From Cytophagaceae bacterium (lineage in GTDB: Bacteria; Bacteroidota; Bacteroidia; Cytophagales; Cytophagaceae), in contig JALONH010000001.1 in NCBI GenBank assembly GCA_025455005.1, positions 124,001 through 188,000 on the forward strand: DNA of 64,000 nucleotides. The letters are read 5' to 3'. The notes under the pieces were generated by a model that did no database searches, was not told the DNA's origin, and saw only the letters and a list, made by a program, of their open reading frames with translations. Shown here in pieces: positions 8,907 to 17,631 of the stretch; the first letter of the stretch is position 1, and each line of letters starts with the position of its first letter. Both the position numbers and the translations under genes were made by a program.

Positions 8907-10118
8907 ATGATATTAGAATCGATTCTTTTAGACGTGATAGAAAATCAAACTACTATCATTAAACAAAAAAAGGCCGGAATAAAAAGAGGCCAACTAAAAG
9001 ATACTCGAGTTATTCATAATTTTGCTATTGTCATATGTGGGGTCCGAAGATGCGGAAAAAGTACATGGATGTATCAATTATTACAACAGGATGCAGCCAA
9101 CTTTTTATTTTTAAATTTTGAAGATCCAAGATTGGTTGGGTTTGATTTACAAGATTCACAACGCTTGCTTCGTATTATACAATCGAAAGAAGTAAAAACG
9201 TTGTATTTCGACGAAATACAAGATTTCACCGAGTGGGAAATATTTGTTAGACAATTATTAGATTTAGAGTATCAAGTGGTGATTACCGGTTCTAATGCTT
9301 CCTTACTTAGTACAGAATTAGGAAGTAAGCTTACCGGTAGGCATTTATCTTATGAGTTATTTCCGTTTGATTATTCTGAATTTTTGTTGTTGACCGGTAA
9401 GGATCATAATCAAGAGTCTATTGATTTTTACATTAAAAATGGAGGCTTTCCTGAATTTTTAAAAACAAATAACTCCATGATTTTAAATCAACTTCTGGAT
9501 GACATTATTTACCGTGATATAGCTGTACGATATGGTGTAAGAGATGTATTGTCTTTACGTAAATTGGCTGTTTATCTATTATCCAACATAGGGAAATCTT
9601 TTTCAGCAAATAAGTTAAAAGAACTTTTTGGAATCAAAGCTACGAGTACTATTTTAGAATACTTATCGCACTTAGAAAATACTTATATCGTTCAATATCT
9701 ACCTAAGTTTGATTATTCGCTCCAAGTACAAATACGAAATCCTAAAAAAGTATATGCAATAGATTTGGGTTTATTTTCCTACAATTCTGTTGTATTTACA
9801 GAGGAACATGGACGTAGATTAGAAAATCTAGTTTACTTACATTATCGAAAAAAGTTTAAGGAATTATATTATTACCAATCTAAAAAAGAATGTGACTTTG
9901 TTGTTTTCGATAATGGAAAAGTGAAAGAAGTAATTCAAGTTTGTTATCAATTGGATGATATAAATTTGAAGAGAGAAACAGAAGGATTGATAGAGGCTAT
10001 GGACTTTTTTAAGCTGTCAACCGGTAAAATCATTACCTACAACCAAACAGATAGGTATGTGATTTCAGGTAAAGAAATTGAAATTATGACCATACAAGAA
10101 CTGTTGCTACAAAATTAG
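8907..10118 (+). CDS. AAA_14/DUF4143-family ATPase
   Basis: A 403-residue protein. Residues 45-53 are the Walker A loop (GVRRCGKST) and about 99-105 the Walker B strand (LYFDEIQ). A sensor-like TGSNASLLS follows. The C-terminal half is the DUF4143 region (NKLKELFGIKATSTILEYLSHLEN, then KECDFVVFDNGKVKEVIQV, a nuclease-fold-like module). Family knowledge: these archaeal-type ATPases are common, patchily distributed single genes of unknown role, often in variable regions. I chose the ATG at 8907 because the promoter and palindrome occupy 8821-8875. The gene stands alone between T9SS cargo genes. Immediately after its stop lies a remnant of another cargo gene, which suggests it replaced that gene by transfer or recombination. 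Confidence 0.85.
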   Translation: MILESILLDVIENQTTIIKQKKAGIKRGQLKDTRVIHNFAIVICGVRRCGKSTWMYQLLQQDAANFLFLNFEDPRLVGFDLQDSQRLLRIIQSKEVKTLYFDEIQDFTEWEIFVRQLLDLEYQVVITGSNASLLSTELGSKLTGRHLSYELFPFDYSEFLLLTGKDHNQESIDFYIKNGGFPEFLKTNNSMILNQLLDDIIYRDIAVRYGVRDVLSLRKLAVYLLSNIGKSFSANKLKELFGIKATSTILEYLSHLENTYIVQYLPKFDYSLQVQIRNPKKVYAIDLGLFSYNSVVFTEEHGRRLENLVYLHYRKKFKELYYYQSKKECDFVVFDNGKVKEVIQVCYQLDDINLKRETEGLIEAMDFFKLSTGKIITYNQTDRYVISGKEIEIMTIQELLLQN

Positions 10119-10123
10119 ATTGA

Positions 10124-10182
10124 ATACCATCCAAATGATTACCGGTGATGAAGTAGTGGTAAGAAAGTTGGTGAAAGAGTAG
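10124..10182 (+). pseudogene. Orphan T9SS tail of a lost GH8-type paralogue
   Basis: These bases encode TIQMITGDEVVVRKLVKE and a stop, against TIQVITGDEVVVRKLVKE at the end of the gene ending at 8626. About 53 of 59 bases agree. Most of the differences are synonymous (GAG/GAA, GTT/GTG, CGG/AGA), which points to a once-functional diverged paralogue rather than a fresh duplication. It has no start or body of its own and begins six bases after the ATPase stop. Confidence 0.75.
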
Positions 10183-10200
10183 ATTGTATAAAAATTAGAT

Positions 10201-10235
10201 AAAAAGGGGTTTTGATTCTTCAAAGCCCCTTTTTT
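10201..10235 (+). terminator. Rho-independent terminator inherited from the lost paralogue
   Basis: AAAAAGGGGTTTTG pairs with CAAAGCCCCTTTTTT around a short loop. It stands about 20 bases after the orphan T9SS tail, as the terminator at 8642 does after its gene. It would also end ATPase transcription. Confidence 0.75.
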
Positions 10236-10285
10236 GATTCTATGATTGCCTTTTTGTATTTTAGTAGTTTAAATGTATCCTTAAT

Positions 10286-12586
10286 ATGCAACTTTTAGTT
10301 AGGTGGGTATCAATTACAATTTTCTTTTGTAACACATTAAGTACTTTTTCTCAATCAATAACAACGGTTGCGGGTGATGGGAGTTACGGCTCAATTGATG
10401 GTCCCGTGTTATCTGCATCTTTTAAATCCCCTAGAGGAATGACAAAGGATGCATTAGGTAATCTTTATGTGGTAGACATGGATGCCCATGTAATTAGAAA
10501 AATAACTTCTGATGGTATTGTTAGTACATTTGCAGGGACGGGTGTAGCAGGTGATGCAGTGGGAGCACCTAATGTAGCGCAGTTTAGATATCCATTTGAT
10601 ATAGTAATTGACAATCAAGGTTTTTTTTATGTTACAGACGAAAGTAATAATAAAATAAAAAAAATATCACCAACTGGATTCGTTTCAGATTTCATAGGTA
10701 ATGGGACTTCAGGTGATATAAATGGTAATGGAATGAATGCCCGTTTAAACAGACCAAGTTCTATCTGTATTGATGCAAACAATAATTTAGTGTTTACAGA
10801 TACATATAATCATAAAATTAAAAAAGCTACACTTAACGGTGATGTAATAACTATAGCAGGTAATGGTGTTTATGGTACATTAGATGGTCTTTCATTGAAT
10901 GCCACTTTTCAATATCCGCAAGGAATTGCTATGGATGATGCTGGTAATTTTTATGTTGGATCGGGCTCTTATACAATAAAAAAAATTGGGACTAATGGTA
11001 TTACTTCTACTTTTGCTGGAAATTATGTTCAGGGTGATGAGGATGGTCAAGGAACTATCGCTCGTTTTAATTCAATTTCTCAAATTAAATTAGGGCCAAA
11101 TAATTCTTTATTTGTTACAGAATATTCAATTAGTAAAATTAAACAAGTTGATCAATTAGGGAATGTAACAACTATTATTTCTTCTTCTGGATATGGAAGT
11201 GAAGATGGTTCTTTCACTTCTTCCAGATTTGCTTTTCCGTCTGGAATATATTTTGACGGATATAGATCATTATTTTTTACTGAAGTAGATTTTAGAAAAA
11301 TAAGAAAAGCATATTTCCCAATTTCATTACCTTGCCAACTTACCGTTACCAATACTAATGACTCCGGAGTGGGAAGTTTGAGAGATTGTATCGAGTGCGC
11401 CAATGTGAAACCAGGGAAGGATACGATAATATTTTTAATTAACGATGTATTAACAAATGTTGGTTTACCTGAAATTACAGAAGCATTAGAAATTAGAGGT
11501 AATGTAGATAGTGATGGGTGGCCGATAACAAAAGTTCGTCTCTCTGGAATAAATGGGTGGTTTGGTATTGATGAAGGTTCAACTGATGCGTTTATTATCA
11601 ATAGTGATTCTGTAATTATCGTCAATTTAAGTATAGATAGCTTTTACAGGCCAATTTGGATAAAGAAAAATAGAACTGCTATAGAAATAAAAAATAACAT
11701 ATTCTCCAATTTTAATCAAATAAGGACAGATACTATCGGTTCGTTATTATTCGAGAACAATAATATCAATGTTCAGAAGAATGGCGATTTGATAGCAGGT
11801 TATATTGGACATAATATTTTTTTCGATGGGAGTAAATTGATAATAAGAAATAATCAATTCGGAAATATTGGATATATACTTCTTGGCAATAATGTAATTT
11901 TTTTAAATAATCTACTCGGGATTTCCAAGCAGAACAAAAAATTATCCGACTATAGTTTTAGAATAATCGGGGATAATAATATAGTAAAAGGTAATTATTT
12001 TGGAAATTCTCGATATGGGATAGAGTTATACTTAACATATCCTAAAAATAATATTATTGATTCAAATACCATTGGAAAAGATAGAGTTGGGAATATTCAT
12101 CCTGTAGAATACGGTATGTTTATATATGGTGGGCAAAAAAATGTTATTTCAAATAATGTTATTTCAAATTTTACTGAAAGAGCCTTTGAACGAATATGCG
12201 ACACTTTACCTACAACAAACTTTAAGACTATTTTTATTAAAAATATAATTGTTAATAATATTGATTCATTGAAATTTTACTTGAATGACTTAGGATGTAA
12301 TTTTTATATTTATAAGCCAAAAATATTAAATTTTACTTCAATTGACACACAAATTACAATTCATGGGAAATCTAAAGCTAATGATACTGTAGAGGTATTT
12401 TATGTTAAGAGTGCCTTCATCGAAAGCATTGATGAGTACATAGGAACAACTTATTCTGATCAATATGGAATTGGTCATTTACATTTACAAAGAAACCTCA
12501 ATATAGTTTTGTTCGGTCTACTTTTACTAAATATGGATTTACTTCTGGTTTTTCAGATGCTTTCCCTATTGATGAGTCTGTTATGA
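10286..12586 (+). CDS. 5' part of frameshifted T9SS cargo: NHL propeller and first beta-helix
   Basis: A signal peptide (MQLLVRWVSITIFFCNTLSTFSQ) is followed by about six NHL-type propeller blades (residues 25-350, for example FKSPRGMTKDALGNLYVVDM and LNRPSSICIDANNNLVFTDT). A right-handed beta-helix domain begins at the motif VTNTNDSGVGSLRDCIECAN (about residue 352). The last 30 residues (from NLNIVLFGLLLL) are out of frame. The correct continuation is read in another frame from about 12490 (KPQYSFVRSTFTKYGFTSGF). One base is therefore missing in the A-rich run near 12488-12497. Family knowledge: such proteins are surface or secreted adhesins or carbohydrate-binding proteins. The whole gene would be 10286-15289, about 1,667 residues. 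Confidence 0.75.
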   Translation: MQLLVRWVSITIFFCNTLSTFSQSITTVAGDGSYGSIDGPVLSASFKSPRGMTKDALGNLYVVDMDAHVIRKITSDGIVSTFAGTGVAGDAVGAPNVAQFRYPFDIVIDNQGFFYVTDESNNKIKKISPTGFVSDFIGNGTSGDINGNGMNARLNRPSSICIDANNNLVFTDTYNHKIKKATLNGDVITIAGNGVYGTLDGLSLNATFQYPQGIAMDDAGNFYVGSGSYTIKKIGTNGITSTFAGNYVQGDEDGQGTIARFNSISQIKLGPNNSLFVTEYSISKIKQVDQLGNVTTIISSSGYGSEDGSFTSSRFAFPSGIYFDGYRSLFFTEVDFRKIRKAYFPISLPCQLTVTNTNDSGVGSLRDCIECANVKPGKDTIIFLINDVLTNVGLPEITEALEIRGNVDSDGWPITKVRLSGINGWFGIDEGSTDAFIINSDSVIIVNLSIDSFYRPIWIKKNRTAIEIKNNIFSNFNQIRTDTIGSLLFENNNINVQKNGDLIAGYIGHNIFFDGSKLIIRNNQFGNIGYILLGNNVIFLNNLLGISKQNKKLSDYSFRIIGDNNIVKGNYFGNSRYGIELYLTYPKNNIIDSNTIGKDRVGNIHPVEYGMFIYGGQKNVISNNVISNFTERAFERICDTLPTTNFKTIFIKNIIVNNIDSLKFYLNDLGCNFYIYKPKILNFTSIDTQITIHGKSKANDTVEVFYVKSAFIESIDEYIGTTYSDQYGIGHLHLQRNLNIVLFGLLLLNMDLLLVFQMLSLLMSLL

Positions 12587-14424
12587 CTTGTTTTGTCACA
12601 AATGTTAATGATGCTGGTCCTGGTTCTTTTAGAGATGCTATAGATTGCGCAAATACTACTCCCGGTCCGAGCATAATTCGATTTGCCATACCGGGCACTG
12701 GACCCTATGTGATAAAGCCGACGACTTCTTATTCTAATATTGGAAATGTAACTGATCAATTAGTTATTCTTGGTAATTCTCAAGCATCTTCTGGAGTAGG
12801 TTCCGGCGATCAGACCATTAGCATTTCTGGTGAATTACTAACTCCCAATTTAACAACCTGGTTATTCATCAATACAAAAACTTCTTCCATAAACTTTAAT
12901 GTAATTCCGGACAATGATATTAAAGCATACGCATCCTCTTTTAGTAATGTACATTTCAATAATGTAAGAGGGATTAGAATAGGTGACCCTTACAATTCAT
13001 TAATATTCAATAGAGGAAATTTTGAAAATTGTACGTTTGAGAATATGGAGAATGGCCCATCCTTTAATGTAGATGGTGGAGCAGCTGTTAATTTGAAAGT
13101 AAATAATTGTTACTTTATTAACGTAGATCAACCTATCTCCGGAGCATTTTATGGAGATTCTGTGTCCATTACGAATAGTTTTTTTGGTAAAGATAAGAAT
13201 GGTGTCATCACAGGAAATAAAGGTGGAATTACCTTTGGCTTGGTAAATAATATTCGAATTGAAAATAATGAAATATATGTTACTACTGAAAGAGGTTCGG
13301 CTATCTATATGTCCGCTTGTCGAAATGTTGAAATAAAAAATAATATTATCGAACAAGTTTCAACCGCATTTACAGCAACGCCATTGATACAGTTGGCTGC
13401 CGTTAATAGTAATTCCGGGAACTATAGTAATAAAGTAGTACTTTCTGGTAATACGATTCGAAATGCTCAAAATGAATCTGTTTTACTGGTATCATCCGAT
13501 AGTATGGAGATTTATGGCAACACAATCATTAATGGTTTACGAAATGGAATTATTTTAAACGGTATTAATCAAGTCCGGCAAATTAAAAATAACACTATTA
13601 CGAACCATACCTTAAATGGAATACATATAGTAGGAGCTCAAATGATAGATTCTATTATTCAAAATACCATTTCCAATTGTGATCAAGGGCTTTCATTATC
13701 CGGAATAAATTATCCCATTAAAATTAATGCTAATACATTCTCTGATTGCAGACAATATGGTCTATACTTGAACGGAAGTGTCCAAAATAGCACTTGTACA
13801 AACAATGTACTAACACAAAATACTATAGGTGGGATCTACAATGCGGGTTCAACATCTAATAATTTATTTATAAATAATAGAGTGTTGGATAATGGTACTT
13901 ATGGAATACTAAACTCTGATGGTTCTCAACTCTCTACTTTTCGGAATAATATTATTCGAAACCATCCTATTGGAATGGAACTTAGAAATAGTAGTTCATC
14001 AAATCGTATCGATTCAAATGTTTTTATAAACAACTCAACGGCACTTCAAGTCTATAATGGGTCATCTTCTAACGTCATTTCCAATAACTCTTTTGAACAA
14101 GGTACGATACAAATTAAAATGTATAATGGCGCATCTGGAAATCTATTAACTCGTAATACATTTGTACAGGCATTACAAGCCATTGATTTAACCTTAAATG
14201 ATGTAAACCTAGGGGTAGGTAACAATGCTAAAGATACGGCCTCCATTTCTTCAGCCGTTAAAAATAGCAATAGCCTTATACTATCCGGTACCGGAATCGA
14301 CAATGATACTATTGAGGTATTTACCAATAATAAAACCAAAGAGAATGCGCTAACTTATGTAGGTAAAACTAGAGTGGTTGGGGGGGGTATGGTCTTTAAA
14401 TATACTTGGAGGTGCAGGGTATAA
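12583..14424 (+). CDS. Middle part of frameshifted T9SS cargo: second beta-helix
   Basis: The ATG at 12583 is internal; the homologous frame begins about 12490. A second copy of the beta-helix entry motif (VTNVNDAGPGSFRDAIDCAN) opens the segment. It is followed by many short coils rich in Asn and Ile typical of NosD/parallel beta-helix folds (IENNEIYV, IKNNIIEQ, LSGNTIRNA, IKNNTITNH). The frame is lost in a run of eight G at 14380-14387; with seven, it would read VVGGVWSLNILGGAGYN into the next segment. The last residues before 14424 (GMVFKYTWRCRV) are out of frame. It lacks a signal peptide and sorting tail when read alone. Confidence 0.75.
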   Translation: MTCFVTNVNDAGPGSFRDAIDCANTTPGPSIIRFAIPGTGPYVIKPTTSYSNIGNVTDQLVILGNSQASSGVGSGDQTISISGELLTPNLTTWLFINTKTSSINFNVIPDNDIKAYASSFSNVHFNNVRGIRIGDPYNSLIFNRGNFENCTFENMENGPSFNVDGGAAVNLKVNNCYFINVDQPISGAFYGDSVSITNSFFGKDKNGVITGNKGGITFGLVNNIRIENNEIYVTTERGSAIYMSACRNVEIKNNIIEQVSTAFTATPLIQLAAVNSNSGNYSNKVVLSGNTIRNAQNESVLLVSSDSMEIYGNTIINGLRNGIILNGINQVRQIKNNTITNHTLNGIHIVGAQMIDSIIQNTISNCDQGLSLSGINYPIKINANTFSDCRQYGLYLNGSVQNSTCTNNVLTQNTIGGIYNAGSTSNNLFINNRVLDNGTYGILNSDGSQLSTFRNNIIRNHPIGMELRNSSSSNRIDSNVFINNSTALQVYNGSSSNVISNNSFEQGTIQIKMYNGASGNLLTRNTFVQALQAIDLTLNDVNLGVGNNAKDTASISSAVKNSNSLILSGTGIDNDTIEVFTNNKTKENALTYVGKTRVVGGGMVFKYTWRCRV

Positions 14425-15289
14425 CCCTTTAGCCAACAATCATTATGTTGTTACTGCTACAGATGTGAATAATAATACGTCACAGTTGAGTAATTATTTT
14501 AGTGTTCCAATTCAACTCACCTCTAATCGCTTAAATCTATTGCCTAAAAATGGGGGAATCTGCTTAGGTGAATCTTATACTCTAGATGCCGTAATCGATA
14601 GCGTGGGTTATCGCTGGTACAGAGAGACAGTGTCGTCCACACCTATAGCCACCACTAAACAACACTCTATTTCTGTAGGTGGTAACTATATTATCGAAGT
14701 AGATGACTCCTTTGGAAATACAGCGAGTGATACCATTAGCGTCATTGCTAATTCAGAACCTCTTACCGCTGATTTTTTAATGCCTTCCACCACAGGTATA
14801 GATGATATCACAGTGGTCGTTGATATTAGTTTTGTTCAACCGGACTCCACCGTTTGGAATTGGGGTGGTGCTACCGCTGTCAAAGGAATAGATAATTACA
14901 CCCTGTCATTTCCTTCTACAGGTTCTTATACCGTACAATTAATATCCTATTTGGGTGCATGTGCTAAGATTAAATCCTCTACCATAACTGTAGTACCGGG
15001 TCGTTTGCAAACCTCTGATCCAATAGTGTATCCTTATAATATTAAGTCCGTGGTGTCAGGCCCAAATCCAGTTTTCGATCAACTGGATGTTGAAATTGAT
15101 ATGGCCAATCTAGCAACAGCTGAGCTAATCTTATATAATCAAATGGGTGCTATCCTCCAAACAATTAACTTGAGTACGCCGGCATTAAACCAATCGGCTT
15201 CTGTTAACTTTGTAGGCCAGCCGGCAGGAATTTATTATCTGAGAATTACCAGTGGGCCGGATGTGCGTGTTATTAAAGTGGTAAAATAG
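14378..15289 (+). CDS. 3' part of frameshifted T9SS cargo: Ig/PKD-like domains and sorting tail
   Basis: The apparent TTG start at 14378 is only the point where this frame takes over from the previous one. The segment contains the end of the beta-helix region and an Ig-like domain (GGICLGESYTLDAVIDSVGYRWYRE). A PKD-like domain (STVWNWGGATAVKG, then FPSTGSYTVQLISYLGACAK) and a type A T9SS sorting domain (about 15060-15289, VSGPNPVFDQLDVEID, ending VRVIKVVK) follow. It shares frame 2 with the 5' part, so the two frameshifts cancel: minus one near 12490, plus one near 14385. A CAGAG-rich repeat begins at 15291, two bases after the stop. Confidence 0.75.
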   Translation: MGGVWSLNILGGAGYNPLANNHYVVTATDVNNNTSQLSNYFSVPIQLTSNRLNLLPKNGGICLGESYTLDAVIDSVGYRWYRETVSSTPIATTKQHSISVGGNYIIEVDDSFGNTASDTISVIANSEPLTADFLMPSTTGIDDITVVVDISFVQPDSTVWNWGGATAVKGIDNYTLSFPSTGSYTVQLISYLGACAKIKSSTITVVPGRLQTSDPIVYPYNIKSVVSGPNPVFDQLDVEIDMANLATAELILYNQMGAILQTINLSTPALNQSASVNFVGQPAGIYYLRITSGPDVRVIKVVK

Positions 15290-15290
15290 G

Positions 15291-15545
15291 TTCAGAGAAC
15301 AGTAGGACAGATATTCAGAAATCAGAGGTTTGGTACATAGAAGTTCTATTTTCGTCTAGCTGTATTCGGTAAATTAAAAAAGTTAAATTAAATCTAAGTA
15401 TTCTATAAAGCAGTCCTACACTAGAAACAATTTACCCTCTGAAAATCTGTTCTACTGTTCTCTGAATATCTATTCTAATGTCCTCTGAAAATCTGTACAC
15501 TGAATAATAGCCAAAACGCTAATCAGCCCTTTTCTGAATATCAGA
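15291..15545. repeat. CAGAG/CTCTG inverted-repeat island, first copy
   Basis: Bases 15291-15312 and 15445-15466 form a 22-base inverted repeat with one mismatch. The left side is rich in CAGA words (CAGAGAACAG, CAGATATTCAG, CAGAGG). The right side is rich in TCTG words (CCTCTGAAAATCTGT twice, CTCTGAATATCT). A transcript would fold into a long imperfect stem with an AT-rich loop (15330-15430). It starts two bases after a stop codon. It has no coding potential. A second island of the same word type follows the next gene. Confidence 0.7.
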
Positions 15546-15551
15546 AATTAT

Positions 15552-15559
15552 TACATTTG
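15552..15559 (+). promoter_or_regulatory. -7 box TACATTTG of the outer-membrane protein gene
   Basis: TACATTTG matches TAnnTTTG; no clear -33 TTTG is seen at the expected distance. Because it overlaps the in-frame TTG at 15557, the GTG at 15578 is the likelier start. The leader would be only about 12 bases. Confidence 0.45.
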
Positions 15560-15577
15560 TATTTAAGTTTCAATTTT

Positions 15578-17287
15578 GTGAAAAGTACTTTTCTTATTAT
15601 TCTTTTCTGTAGTCTTTTTCAAATGGTAAAAGCTCAGGACTTAGAAGCTCTGGTGAAAGCACGAAAGAAACCGGTTAAGGTTTCCGGTGGTGTAGGAACC
15701 GATCATGTCTTTTATGAATCAGAAGGGATCTCTGCAAGAAGAAATTTACCCTATCAGTATTATTTTAATGGAAATGTCAATTTTACTTTTTTTAACGAAT
15801 TACATGTACCTATCTCTTTTTCATATAGTAATCAACATTTAAGCTATTCTCAACCTATCAATCAACAACAGTTTAATCAATTTGGTATGAGCCCCCGATA
15901 CAAATGGGTAACAGGACATTTTGGTTGGCGTTCTATGACCTTTTCTCCTTATTCACTCAATGGTCATACTTTTCTTGGTGGTGGTCTAGAATTGAAACCC
16001 GGTAACTTTCACATTTCGGCTATGTATGGTCGATTACTAAAACCGGTAGAGTTTGATTCCATTCAAGTAGCCTTAGGGAATAAACCATCATTTGAACGAT
16101 ATGCTATGGCAGTCAGTGGAAAATACGAAAAGGACGGTAATACGTATGGATTTAACTTTCTCCGTTCATCGGATAATATAGCTTCGATTGAAAAACCATT
16201 AGATAGTATGGGTGTAACACCGGAAGATAATTTTGTTTGGTCTGCATTATTAAAACAAAAAATATCTTCTAAACTAACATTAGAGGGAGAGTATGCTAAT
16301 AGTGCTATCACTAAAGATACACGTTATCAAGATGAGACTCCAGTAAAATATTTGGGTATCATTACTACTAATTCTACTACCGTTTCTTATCAAGCGTATA
16401 AAGCTAAAGCATCCTATCAAATTGGCAAATCTAAAATTGGCGCCGGCTATGAACGTGTTGATCCGGGGTATCGTACACATGGAGCTTATTATTTCAATAA
16501 TGATTTAGAAAATATCACCGCCTCTTTTTCCACTCAATTATTAAAAGGCAAAATCAATTTTTCGATTGAAGGAGGCACTCAACGTAATAATTTGGATAAG
16601 TCTAAAATCAGTACCATGAAAAGATGGGTAGGTAATTCTACACTTGCCTATCAAGTATCGAAGAAGTTAAACATGTCGGTGAACTATTCGAACTTTCAAT
16701 CTTACACTAACATGCGCTCGCCCCTAGCAGTGATAGTAAGTCCTAATCCCTATCAAAACATTGATACGTTAAATTATGTTCAGGTTTCCCAGAGTGTTGG
16801 TTTAATGACTAATTGGAATATGCGTAGTGATGAAAAATTGCAACAGACATTTATTATTAATGCAAATGTTCAAAAAGCAGGAGAGGAACAAGGTAATAAA
16901 AGATTACCCACGGGTACTTCTTTATATAACATAAATACATCCTATTCACATGCTTTCGTTCCGATAGGATTAAGCTTTCAGTTTTCTTTTAATATGAATA
17001 GTAATGTATTGGCTACCGCAACTGTTTTAGCCTATGGCCCAAGTTTGGGTGCTACGAAACAATTGTTTAAAAAAGCACTTAAGTTAAATCTGACGTATAC
17101 ATGGAATACAACAGAAACAGATCAAGTACGGAATGGTTATATTGGAAATTTAAAATTCACCAATACTTTAACCATTAAGAAAAAACACAATGCTACATTA
17201 AGTTTTGTATGGCTTGATCGACAAACGCTAACATTACCCATGTTTCAAGAATATACAATGCGAGTGGGATATAATTATCGATTCTAA
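15578..17287 (+). CDS. Outer-membrane beta-barrel protein
   Basis: About 569 residues from GTG 15578, which starts a signal peptide (KSTFLIILFCSLFQMVKAQ). A short linker (DLEALVKARKKPVKVSGGVG) leads into many alternating amphipathic strands, and the protein ends in the aromatic strand MRVGYNYRF, typical of outer-membrane barrels. The stretch MTFSPYSLNGHTFLGGGLEL (residues about 128-147) is one I recall from a widespread, unnamed Bacteroidota family, often next to fibronectin-type secreted proteins like the one at 17632; that is memory, not a search. It is longer than PorP/SprF proteins (about 300 residues) and lacks TonB-receptor plug motifs. It is flanked on both sides by CAGAG/CTCTG repeat islands. 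Likely role: the outer-membrane partner of the downstream secreted proteins. Confidence 0.75.
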   Translation: MKSTFLIILFCSLFQMVKAQDLEALVKARKKPVKVSGGVGTDHVFYESEGISARRNLPYQYYFNGNVNFTFFNELHVPISFSYSNQHLSYSQPINQQQFNQFGMSPRYKWVTGHFGWRSMTFSPYSLNGHTFLGGGLELKPGNFHISAMYGRLLKPVEFDSIQVALGNKPSFERYAMAVSGKYEKDGNTYGFNFLRSSDNIASIEKPLDSMGVTPEDNFVWSALLKQKISSKLTLEGEYANSAITKDTRYQDETPVKYLGIITTNSTTVSYQAYKAKASYQIGKSKIGAGYERVDPGYRTHGAYYFNNDLENITASFSTQLLKGKINFSIEGGTQRNNLDKSKISTMKRWVGNSTLAYQVSKKLNMSVNYSNFQSYTNMRSPLAVIVSPNPYQNIDTLNYVQVSQSVGLMTNWNMRSDEKLQQTFIINANVQKAGEEQGNKRLPTGTSLYNINTSYSHAFVPIGLSFQFSFNMNSNVLATATVLAYGPSLGATKQLFKKALKLNLTYTWNTTETDQVRNGYIGNLKFTNTLTIKKKHNATLSFVWLDRQTLTLPMFQEYTMRVGYNYRF

Positions 17288-17289
17288 TT

Positions 17290-17630
17290 TCAGTTGTTTA
17301 GAGAACAGAGTATCAGATAACAGAGTTTCAGAGGTTAGATGTACAGACCTCAGATGATCAGTATGAATTAGTTAATAATGGTGAATAGTCAAAAAGAAGA
17401 GTAGAATGTATAGAGTTTATCAAAAGTATAACACCGTATCAAAGCTGTCGTATTACACGTCACTTCACTCTATCCCTTTACCTTCTAAAAATCTATCCAC
17501 TATATATCTGACCACTGACCCACTGACCTCTGTAAATCTGACCACTTTAAATCTGCTCTCTGAACCTCTGACCTCTATAAGTCTGACCTCTGTAAATCTG
17601 CTCTCTGACCCTCTGAACCACTGATTTAAC
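17290..17630. repeat. CAGAG/CTCTG inverted-repeat island, second copy
   Basis: The left part (17290-17365) carries CAGAG, CAGAT and CAGAC words. The right part (17480-17630) is a run of degenerate TCTGACC, CTCTGAACC and TGTAAATCTG words (CTGACCTCTGTAAATCTG occurs twice, near 17523 and 17583). The halves are broadly complementary, so a long hairpin is possible. A 72-codon frame through it is an artefact of the repeats. The next gene starts directly at its edge, so the repeat lies in that gene's 5' leader or promoter. Confidence 0.7.
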
Positions 17631-17631
17631 C

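Noticed and set aside
15578-17287. PorP/SprF identity for the barrel protein
   Set aside because: It is nearly twice as long and lacks the features I know from that family.
17406-17624. 72-codon plus-strand frame
   Set aside because: It runs through the CTCTG repeat words; its Leu/Thr/Ser-rich sequence is a translation of the repeats.
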